From Muscardinus avellanarius (Eukaryota; Chordata; Mammalia; Rodentia; Gliridae): a DNA stretch of 64,000 nucleotides. A model generated the notes under the pieces. That model ran no database searches, was not told the DNA's origin, and worked only from the letters and a program-made list of their open reading frames with translations. Below, piece after piece: positions 55,600 through 64,000 of this stretch. A program made the translations under genes and the position numbers. The stretch's first letter is position 1; each line of letters begins with the position of its first letter. The DNA lies in contig OY726560.1 of NCBI GenBank assembly GCA_963383645.1, positions 32,846,003-32,910,002 of the forward strand. The letters are read 5' to 3'.

Positions 55600-55828
55600 C
55601 AACCTAGTAGCAACGGAGCCTGTCCAGCAATCCTGAGAGTGACCAGGAAGTGCAGTCCCCAGGAGGCTGCAGTCCTGCCCAAGGCAACCTTGAGAGAGAG
55701 AGGGGAACCAGGCATCCAGCTGAGCCAAGCACAGATCCATGACCCATACACAGGGACATCTTACTATATGTTTTTCAGCTACTACATTTGTTACCCAGGA
55801 ATAAATAATCAATAAAACGTTTAATATC
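55600..55828 (+). mobile_element. MLT1-like LTR 3' part
   Basis: GCCCAAGGCAACCTTGAGAG, CATCCAGCTGAGCCAAGCA and TTTTTCAGCTACTACATTTG followed by TTACCCAGGAATAAATAATC follow the end of MLT1 LTRs. Confidence 0.5.
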
Positions 55829-56002
55829 CTACTTTGGAGAACAAACAACAAAGCTCAAAAGCTTTGCCAGTTTATCTTACTATAATCAGCAGCATCTGCC
55901 TGCAGATCTATAAACCTTCTAAGTGCCCACTTTGTTTTTTAAGTAATGATTTTCTTTCTATAAGTCATCTTCTGAAATTGAATGTTTTTAGTTTCTGACC
56001 AA

Positions 56003-56168
56003 AGCAATTTTAGAAGCATGGCTTTGGGATTCAGACAGAACTGGGTCCCAATGCCTCTAACTGTCACGCACATTTGTCACCTGGGAAAGCTATTAAACCG
56101 TAGTGATTTTTTTTCATTTGTTAAATGTAACAACAATACTAATGATAACATTAAAACAATAGAAGAGA
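56003..56168 (+). repeat. MIR SINE
   Basis: AAGCATGGCTTTGGGATTCA, GACAGAACTGGGTCCCAATG, CACCTGGGAAAGCTATTAAA and TTCATTTGTTAAATGTAACA follow MIR in order. Confidence 0.85.
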
Positions 56169-56169
56169 C

Positions 56170-58480
56170 AGAGTAAAAGTCGTATGTTTTGTCCTTGCTG
56201 TATTCTTCTTTCTCTTCTCCTCACCTCTGTTAGACAAAGGTAATAAGAACCATTGTGTTCCTTATCCTCAGGGAGCCTAGACTCGAAGCTTCTGGAATAC
56301 AGCCTTTCTTTCACTCTTTCCTGGAAGCCTTAGTTTACTGAGAGGTGACTTGAAATGCCTCTGTGTAGAGAGAGGAGAGCAGAGATCAGAAACAACCACA
56401 GACAGGGAAAGATATGGGAACAGGGTGTGCACACTCAGAAGTCATCTGGGGGAAGTGCTTTGGGGTTCTCTGGGGAGCTAGTCCAGAGGATCACTCCATC
56501 TCTGCAGAGATTTCTATACCCTGCTGGACTGATTTATATAATACTATTGAACTTCTCAGCAGTAACTTGTGTGGCTAAAGAAAATCGAAACATTTCTATC
56601 TCTTGGATGCAAGTAAAACTTGAAGAGTCAATAAGGATGATGAATTAATTCCCTGCCAGCCAGTCTACATGTAAGCCAATCTTACAGATGGACGTATGAG
56701 TAAGATTTAAAAGTAGTAAAACACTGATAGCGCTTCTATTTCTAAAAGGTGGCTAAAGATTCATTCCCTGTACAGATTTTTCTTCCCATTGGTCCCAAGG
56801 GCTTTGGAAGCACATTCAAGAAAGCCTGTATTGATGAGATATCCCTATTGTTTTGGATGTATGTTTGCATGGATAAAATATTCTTATCCACCATGTGAAA
56901 GACTGATAACTTTCTCCTGAGAACTTGAATATTTTCTAGGCTTTATTTATTCCTAGACTGATGGTTGAGCGGGCTATGCTTGCACAGATAAGACAAATGT
57001 GACTAGTTCTGGGACTTCAAAGTTGAATTTATGATTTTCATTACTCTTTGGGTTACCGAATTTCCCAAGTTCTCATTCTCTCCAGTCTTATGATGATTCC
57101 CCAGAGAGCAATCACTGGTTCCAATAGAGTTTATTCTGCACTGGAAGCTGTTTGCAAAGCAACTTTAATTAGGTGCTGAGCTCTTTATCAGGACTTGGGC
57201 AACCCAAGCTTGACACTGATCCCCCTGAGAGCTCCTTTGTACCAAGTTCTCAGCTGCTCTCCTTCTTCCCACCCTCAGAGTCAGTAGGAGATTGTCCTAT
57301 TCCAGGACTGAGGGCACTGCTGTCTAACTTGCCTTTTAGTTAGTTCTTAGTGGTTTTAAGACATGTTGCAATCTGCAAACGGAAGTGCATTAACAGCCTG
57401 ATTTTTGTAAAATTTAATAGGCTTTATAGGAGTTTAGTTATTCCGAGTTGAATCTGGAAGCATTTCAACTCAGCTTTTTTTTTTTTTTTTAAAGATGTTT
57501 ATTTTCTGCGTTTCTGGCAGTGTTTTGCTAAGAAATGCTGCTGACACGCTCTCTCAGTAGTGGCATTCCACACTCCTGCAGGAAACTTCTTAGATGAGAG
57601 AAATAAAGGCCCACACTGCACAGAGGTCAGACTTAACACAGAATGCTGGGAATTTAAATCAGCGAGAGTACATTGGAATAGAACAAAATAAGCCTTCTTT
57701 GCAGTACTGGAAAATGTTTCGTACCGCTAGGAGTAGATTATCAAGGTGCCTTTATGAAAAACAGCTATTACTTTTAAAAGAGAAAACAAAATATTTTAGG
57801 CTAACCCTTGCATAAATCGGGCTATAGAACAATTATCTTAAAAATAGTATTGAGATCTGATGACTAAAGTAATTATCAGAAAGAAGTGTGGTTTTTTAAA
57901 GATGTAAGCTTGAAGCAGAAATTTAAAAATGTAGGTGTTAAAAATCAGCTTTCAATAATTTTTAATATATGTTCAACCACTTAGAAATTACTTTCTTAGA
58001 TTCTATCTTTTCTTTCCAAGTGATATTTTTTTCTAGAATTTTCATAAATATTGAATATTTTACATGGAGGCTCTTTACTTTCTATCTTATGAGGCAGAAA
58101 TGAATAACCCTGTGTCTATTACAATTTCAACATTTATCTTGCTTCTTCTTAGCTGTCTACTCTTGACACATTACTAAAATAAATTCATATATTTTTCTTG
58201 AGAATTTAAGCTAAGATTTCTACTAATTGCATTTTTGAATTGTTTTCTTTCCAAATATTCATTTTCAGATGTATTACCAGGGTCTCCATCTGTATGTATC
58301 TTACTTGTCTTGAATTTGTTGATATAAAGGAAAGTCAGTGGCTACCATATTTTTCTCTTAAATAGTTGGCCTTACAGACTGACTTGAGGAATTTTCAAGA
58401 GAAAAAATTAGAGAACAAAACTGTTTTTTACTTTTTTGTTTTATGATTGCTTATTTACTGGAATCATATTGTACAAGATT
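56170..58480. other. Long unique stretch, no gene seen
   Basis: About 2.3 kb without young repeats apart from a poly-T at 57,476-57,491. Frames of 66-97 codons show no domain. It is one of the longest repeat-poor stretches here. Confidence 0.4.
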
Positions 58481-58481
58481 C

Positions 58482-58865
58482 ATGTTATGGCTCGAGGTGA
58501 AATGAATCAGGGCTCCAATCTCATCGGTAGATAAATCCATTGACGGATTAATAATTTGAATGAATTTAGGGGGTGATTACATAGGCAGGTGGGGTATGGC
58601 TGTAGAAAATAGATCATTGGAGGTGTGGCCTTGGTCATCTGTCCCTGATCATCTGCCTGACCCCTCTCTCTGTCTCGTTTTATCCACCACTGAGTTGAAC
58701 TTAGCTTTCCTCTGCCACTCCATACTATCAGGATGTCTGCTTTGGAGTCAGCCAACTATGGACTGCCTTTGAAACTGTAAGCCAAATAACCTTTTTCTCC
58801 TCTAAGTTGTTCATGTCAGGGATTTTGGTCACAGCAATAGGCCACAAGATCCTAAGACTAATAAA
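58482..58865 (+). mobile_element. MaLR-type solo LTR
   Basis: TGTTATGGCTCGAGGTGAAA, GACGGATTAATAATTTGAAT, CATCTGCCTGACCCCTCTCT, CAGCCAACTATGGACTGCC and GAAACTGTAAGCCAAATAAC then GGGATTTTGGTCACAGCAAT follow a common rodent MaLR-like LTR layout, including the AATAA-type poly(A) zone. Confidence 0.65.
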
Positions 58866-58962
58866 TTGTGTCACACATGATTTGTGTATTTCCACAATAT
58901 CATGAGGTTTATTAAACACTTTAAGGTTATAGCATGCACGAATTTATTATGAAATTATTCTT

Positions 58963-59160
58963 TTTTTTTGGTGGTGGTGGTACTGGGGTTTCTGGAAGCC
59001 CTTCTATCTCCAGGCTACACTCCCAGACCTATTTTATACTTTTTTATATTTGGAAACAGGGTCTCTTAAGCCAATGCGGCTGGTTTCAAACCTGTGTGAT
59101 CCTCCTGTCTCTGCCTCCCAAGTGCAGGGATTGCAAGCGTGCGCCAACACGCCCGGCTAT
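58963..59160 (-). mobile_element. MEN-type B1-ID SINE
   Basis: GGTGGTACTGGGGTTTCTGG...GGGTCTCTTAAGCCAATGCG...CGCCAACACGCCCGGCT. ATTATGAAATT flanks both sides (58,947 and 59,158). Confidence 0.94.
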
Positions 59161-59164
59161 TATG

Positions 59165-59880
59165 AAATTCTATAAGTAAAGTTAAGCTATGCTGGGATGC
59201 TGGGTGGCTGTTTTGCCAAAAGCTAATTAGCTATGAATGAGCATCAAATAGAACACTTCACAGTAGCAAATCTAGCAAGTTAGGTCAAACAAGTATATTA
59301 AACAATATATAAATCCTAAAACCTAGAGCACTTCAATTTCTTAGCAAATAATAAGTTACAAACAAGTGGGGGGTGGGGCGGGTAACAAAGCAAGTACAGG
59401 AATGGAAGAGGAGATTCTGAAGTTCATGTGAGCTCTAAGAAGGATGAAGGATGACACCAATCTTAGGTCAACAAATAGCAAGGCCAAAGTGTAGTTTCTG
59501 GATTGGTGTACTAGGAACAGTAGATTTGTCATGGCATAAGCAAAAGCTCAGTATGCTGTGTGTCAAAACAGCTGCTCTTTTATAGGGTCCTTATAGGTTT
59601 CTGTAAGTATATTAATTGTCTTGGCAGGTTTATCAAAACTTACCAGATACTTGTCATTTCCACAAATATATTGATGACATAAGTCTGTCAAATGCAGGAA
59701 GAGATTTATGATCCAAGTGTTTGTTATCAGTTTCAGCATTGGTCTGAACCATATGCTGAGATGTCAAAACAGGTTGCTTTTTTAGTTTCTGAGGTTGTTT
59801 ATATCCCTTGCTCTATACAATTGGCATGTCTGAACAAGTTGCTTATAAGCTCCTAAAGTTATTTTATATCCTATGATCTA
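59165..59880. other. Unique DNA, no gene seen
   Basis: No recognised repeat or supported frame. Confidence 0.35.
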
Positions 59881-59884
59881 CACA

Positions 59885-60240
59885 TACCTGATCAGGGACC
59901 AGCTGTGGTTGTAGGCAATGAGATCCCCAGGATGAAGAAAGCATGAGGAGCTGCCATCTAGAGGAGAACAAACAGCAACTTTATTCTGCCGACCTGTTAA
60001 TTATATAGGGTTCTGCATAAAATGTGAATATAGTACACACATCCACGAAAGCATGACATGAACATGCATATTTTGCCATGCCTAATTATCCTTACATAAC
60101 TTTATATGCATCTATGGTATAGGTACTCTTCTGTAGCTGCACAGGATGTGTATACATCTGATGCTGTGTGGGATGAGGGGGTCTAGGTTTGAGCTACCAG
60201 CCTGTACTTCATACATAAATACACTTTTTGAAAGTGATAT
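59885..60240 (-). mobile_element. Possible old retroviral-type solo LTR
   Basis: Read on the minus strand, a TATA-like CCCTATATAATTAACAGG (near 60,000-60,012) is followed closely by CAGAATAAAGTTGCTG, with a poly(A) signal at 59,980-59,985. A CT-rich U5-like stretch comes after it. This order fits an LTR, but the family and both ends are unclear. Confidence 0.35.
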
Positions 60241-60384
60241 TTATATTTAAGGTTACCTTTTATGTATAAAATGTTTTACATTATATAATTTTCACAATTT
60301 CACATGTACAAAATTAATCACAGAACTAGCTGACTCTCCTGAGGTCCCTACAAAATTGCATAAGAAACTTAAGGATTGATCAGA

Positions 60385-60690
60385 ATATCTTGCTTCCTAA
60401 ATCTGATTCTACTGCCAAAGTCTCCATATTGGCAAGTGGCTTCTCCATTCTCTCAGTTATCCAAAAAGAAACCTGGAAGAAATTCTGAATGTCTCCTTTT
60501 TTGATTATTCTTCTGCTGCAGGCCCTTATCCTCCAGATCTGGACATACTGCAGCCAGTGCACTGGTCTATTCTAGTTTTTCTGCCTAAAGGCACTTCTTA
60601 CCACACAACAGACAGAGTAATCTCTCAAATTTACAAATCTAATTATTCAGTTATTTTTCAGTTTAGTTTTCTTTAAAAATTATCTATGAC
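60385..60690 (+). repeat. L2-like LINE fragment
   Basis: AAAGAAACCTGGAAGAAATT and CACACAACAGACAGAGTAAT, with TTCTTTAAAAATTATCTATG, loosely follow L2. The call is tentative. Confidence 0.35.
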
Positions 60691-61612
60691 CTAATTCCTG
60701 AACATCATTGTATCATGAAGGGATATTTTGATATTAACTGATTTCTTATTTTGAGGAGACACTGCAATATGAATGAATTAAAATGTCTAAAACAAGCTAT
60801 TGGAAAGATGATGATGAACCCTCATGGACCATAACCTGCCTTTAGCAATTACCAATGTGTAGCTAATTTCTTCTCATTAATAACTCTTCACTCTTTCCAC
60901 CCCCAGTATTCTTTGCTGTATTAATTTGAGGCAAATCTCAGGTTGTGTTTTTTTTTTTCACCAGCACAGCACTTTCCTTCTTGCCCTTGATTTCAGGCAT
61001 GCATTGAAGAAGCCTGGACTCAGTGACTTAGGAGATGGAGTATTTGAAATGTAACAAAGCAAATTATTAGGTTTAAAACTTCAAAGTAAGATTTGAACCA
61101 TTACTCCTATACCACTAAAACTGTTTAGTTTTAAAAGACAAATTTTTATGTTAAGGAATATATTTGGTAAAAATAGATCATAATATAAAATTAGTTATCC
61201 TCTCCCAGGCTTCAAAAGAGAGAGAGGCAGTTAGAGAAGAGAAGATTGTAGATATAATTGAGACCCCAAGAGTAGGACCATGTCCTAGGGTAAGTAGACG
61301 TTAGAAAACTTAACTTTGGGGGTAAAAGATCTTAAGAAGAAAGGATGCCCATCAACATTATGTTTATTGCAGTATGAAAATAATATAGTGCAAGTGATTG
61401 TTTAGCATGTCAGGTCAGAAATATAGAATTTTTCTGGAAGACTTAGGGATTGTCGAGAGAAAGCAAGAGAATCTAGAGGGACCACATGCTGGAGATATTG
61501 AGTCCAATGAGAGACCTGTGTCAGCAGATAACAGGGACCGAGAGAAGAAGCCGACTTCAGGGAGGGTGACAGCAGAGAGACATTTGGTAGCAGGTGTCTC
61601 TGTATACTTTGT
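60691..61612. other. Unique DNA, no gene seen
   Basis: No recognised repeat. The 109- and 113-codon frames at 61,398-61,744 lie on opposite strands over the same bases and run into an LTR relic. Confidence 0.4.
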
Positions 61613-61614
61613 GC

Positions 61615-61780
61615 TGGCTGTAGTACAATTTGTTCTATCACTCTGCATCTTGCCATTGCTCTCTGGCACCTCCATCAGAGGCCAAAGTAATACAGTAATG
61701 GGTCTACTCTGTCTTACCCTGGCACTTCCAAAACCATGAGCCAAGATAAGCCTTTTCTCTTTGAATCACTCCCAAGGAAA
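61615..61780 (+). mobile_element. MaLR-like LTR 3' part
   Basis: TATCACTCTGCATCTTGCCA, AATACAGTAATGGGTCTACT and AAAACCATGAGCCAAGATAA are shared, with modest divergence, with 62,880-63,020. Confidence 0.55.
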
Positions 61781-62400
61781 GTGGAGAGAGGATTGGCCCT
61801 GTGTCAACTAGTACACGGAGTCATCTTCTACTGCTCTGATACTGAGTGAAAAGAGAGACTGAAGTAGAAATTACATGTGCTTGTGAAAAATAGAGTATAT
61901 TTTTGCCCCTTTGAATTTGCACCCACTCCACAGAGAACAATCACCAGCACTTAGACTTTCTCTCTCCCTCTCCTTTTCTTTGCAGCTATTCTCCACTGCC
62001 ACACAAGTTGGCTTGTTATCAGGTGAGACAGGATGGTTCCTCTAAGTTTCGAAAACACATGTAACCGCCAGCGGCTGAAAGGCAGGAGAAAGCATTTCTT
62101 TGCTGAGTTCTCCAAAAGCACCAGGGCTGACTCTCATGGAACTGTTTTGCAATGTGTCTCTGAACTGATGGCTATGACCATAAAGATGTAATCATCTGAC
62201 TCATTGGGCCCAAGTTACATGCCTATATTGAAATTATTGGGTGGGGTCAGCCAATCTCCCTTTCCTATGAGAAAATAAGGGCAATGTTCCCCTGAAAAAG
62301 GGAAAAGAAACTGAACATGTTTAAATAACAAAAGTGCATCACATAAGGATTTGATGAGCATTTGCTTATATGAGTGAAAGGAACAAGTCATTGAAATCTA
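61781..62400. other. Unique DNA, no gene seen
   Basis: No recognised feature. Confidence 0.35.
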
Positions 62401-62404
62401 AGAC

Positions 62405-62596
62405 CAAGCCTTGCATGATGGTGCATGCCTGTAATCCCAGCACTTGGAAGGCTGAGACAAGGAGGATTGCAGGTTTGAAAATAGCCTCAGTGACTTAGTG
62501 AGGCCCTCAGCAATTTAATGAGACCCAGTTTCCAAATAAAATACCAAATAGGGCTGGGGATGTGGCTCAGAGGTAGAATGTTCCTGGGCTCAATCC

Positions 62597-62602
<6 letters not shown>
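62405..62602 (+). mobile_element. B1-ID SINE with AC-repeat tail
   Basis: AGCCTTGCATGATGGTGCAT...GGGCTGGGGATGTGGCTCAG...GGGCTCAATCCCTAGTAAC. CTAAGACCA flanks it near 62,398 and 62,653. Confidence 0.93.

Positions 62603-62642
<40 letters not shown>
62603..62642. repeat. (AC)n microsatellite
   Basis: Twenty AC units serve as the tail of the preceding SINE. Confidence 0.97.
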
Positions 62643-62646
<4 letters not shown>

Positions 62647-62781
62647 AAAAAACTAAGACCAGAACTATTTAAATGACACTAAATTATCTGTATCTTTATT
62701 CTATAGTTTGTTGATTAACACACTTCATTGAATAAGAAGCTGGAATTTGACCACCCAAAGATAATTTTTGCACTAAAGGAT

Positions 62782-63058
62782 GATGATATTGTTTAAATAA
62801 ATGTCTCTCTAAAGTCCATGTGTACCTATCCCCTTCCTATTATTTTGCTCCCCGACTTATGAGATAATCAATTTTTTCCCATCACTCTGCTTCCTGCCAT
62901 TGCCATCTGGTACCCCCACCAGTGGCCTGAAGTAACACAGTAATGAGTCTACTGGATCTTGGATTCACATCTCCAAAACCATGAGCCAAGAAAAACCTTA
63001 TCCCTTTCTAAGTTCATTGTCTCAGGTATTTCAGTATCATAGCATGAAACTAACACAG
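62782..63058 (+). mobile_element. MaLR-like solo LTR
   Basis: TGATATTGTTTAAATAAATG and CTAAAGTCCATGTGTACC fit a MaLR LTR start. CAAAACCATGAGCCAAGAAA and GTCTCAGGTATTTCAGTATC fit its end. It is homologous to 61,615-61,780. Confidence 0.65.
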
Positions 63059-63064
63059 GTGGTA

Positions 63065-63380
63065 ATTGGCTGCATAGTTTTGACATCTTGTGAAAAATTT
63101 ACAAATTTTTAATGGTGCTTCTATGGCATATAGCTTTCTAGATTTAAGATCTTATAATAAAAATTTAATAGTGGGTTTATAAGCAAAAAATGATGGGAAA
63201 AGTAAAGCAAAAGATTGCATTCCAAAATAAGCCAGGTGGCCAGTTCCAAGTGATATATGATATATGACATATGGGCATTTATACATCCTGAAAAACTTGC
63301 TTTATTTTGCTTAAGGTTTCTGAGTGCTTTATACTTGCCACTTATAGTGAAGTAACCACTGAGACTCTATGGCAGTAACA
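63065..63380. other. Unique DNA, no gene seen
   Basis: AT-rich; GATATATGATATATGACATA near 63,250 is a short tandem word. Nothing else recognised. Confidence 0.35.
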
Positions 63381-63384
63381 TCAC

Positions 63385-63512
63385 TGATTTCCCCCCCCAC
63401 AGAGACTTTAAGCCCCACGAATACAGAGGCCATTCTTACTCTGCAGCCCCCTGCCTAGCACAGGGGTCACATAGAAGAACAGCAATAAATAGTTGTTGAT
63501 AAATAGATGAAT
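63385..63512 (+). repeat. L2 LINE 3' end
   Basis: CTTTAAGCCCCACGAATACA, GCCCCCTGCCTAGCACAGGG and AGCAATAAATAGTTGTTGAT match the L2 terminus. Confidence 0.8.
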
Positions 63513-63657
63513 GAGGTATGAACAGGAGTTTCAGTAAACTAAGGTAGGAGAGACACACCCAGTTTTGACTAAAGAATGGTGTTTTGTAAGTTGAATTAGT
63601 TTTTCCCTGCTTTATGAAAATTGATAGTCAAATTACACTACACCACATATTTATCCT

Positions 63658-63842
63658 TTGGTGGTAGTTATCATGTGTGTTAATAATATTCAACTTACTG
63701 CATTGGCGTGTGCCAAGCACTTTTGTGAGTAACAGCTCACTTAATCACTGTTACAACTCTAGGATGTGCTGTTATTTCATGCATTTCTTATGACAGAGAT
63801 CATTGTTTATGAGTGCCAGGATTTGACCCTGGCAGAGGGATT
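63658..63842 (-). repeat. MIR SINE, reverse orientation
   Basis: GTGTGCCAAGCACTTTTGTG, CTCACTTAATCACTGTTACA and GTGCCAGGATTTGACCCTGG follow antisense MIR. Confidence 0.8.
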
Positions 63843-63889
63843 TCTAAGTATGTTTCAGCTGCCAACCTTATGGGACCTTTTATAAATAC

Positions 63890-63970
63890 TCTTTAAATGT
63901 CTGTTTTCTCTCTTAAAATGTAAACTCTATGATCCTGTCTTATGTACCTCACCTAACACAGGGGCTCTCT
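63890..63970 (+). repeat. L2 LINE 3' end fragment
   Basis: AAAATGTAAACTCTATGATC and CCTCACCTAACACAGGGGC fit the L2 terminus; the fragment runs toward the window edge. Confidence 0.6.
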
Positions 63971-64000
63971 CATACTAGTATTTTGTGATAGAAGTAAGTA

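Noticed and set aside
55164..55751. The longest open frame in the window (195 codons, minus strand)
   Set aside because: It owes its length to the (CT)n and (GGAA)n tracts, giving Glu-Arg and Pro-Ser-Phe repeats. No domain lies outside them.
61398..61744. 113-codon plus-strand frame with a hydrophobic segment
   Set aside because: An equally long minus-strand frame overlaps it, and its end lies in a MaLR-like LTR relic.

Overview
This window looks like non-coding nuclear DNA from a mammal, most likely a squirrel-family rodent (Sciuridae). The main clue is the dominant SINE: a dimer of a 7SL/B1-like left half (starting GCCGGGCGTGGTGGCGC) joined to a tRNA-Ala/ID-like right half (GGGGTGTAGCTCAGAGGTAGAA and its variants). 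This B1-ID arrangement is known from squirrels as MEN-type elements. Mouse-type B2/B4 elements and primate Alu dimers were not seen. Ancient mammalian repeats (MIR, L2, CR1/L3, MER5-type hAT, Tigger, MLT1-type MaLR LTRs) are scattered throughout.

No protein-coding gene or exon can be supported. Open frames are short (up to 195 codons). The longest lie in microsatellites, in a GC-rich minisatellite, or antisense to L1 3' ends; the rest are chance frames. The window is therefore intergenic or deep intronic DNA.

Layout. 1-3 kb: an old repeat, then an antisense L1 interrupted by a SINE nested in a SINE. 3-12 kb: mostly unique DNA with MIR/L2/MER5 relics, two L1 3' ends and TG microsatellites. 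12-13.4 kb: a sense L1 ORF2/3'UTR fragment. 14-32 kb: unique DNA with SINEs, a Tigger relic, an MLT1-like LTR and short L1 ends. 32.2-37 kb: a long antisense L1M-type element carrying three nested insertions, including an L1 and a SINE whose 5' halves are inverted. 37-45 kb: AT-rich unique DNA and a cluster of SINEs near 41-43.6 kb. 45.5-47.6 kb: a GC-rich composite that is the most unusual structure here. 48-64 kb: more L1 ends, SINEs, MaLR LTRs, microsatellites and unique DNA.

The strongest candidate for something undescribed is 45.5-47.6 kb. Read on the minus strand it has a purine-rich ORF1-like stretch, a diverged duplicated segment, about nine copies of a 99-bp GC-rich minisatellite (each made of two related ~50-bp halves), and then an L1 3' end with an A-rich tail. 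This resembles, in plan only, VNTR-bearing composite retrotransposons such as SVA/LAVA of primates. Other notable points are junctions between SINE left halves and L1 sequence, 5'-inverted insertions, a 28-bp near-perfect hairpin at 19.76 kb, and a perfect 28-bp palindrome at the broken end of an L1.

Family names rest on remembered consensus features, not on a search. Boundaries are approximate, usually within 5-30 bp.
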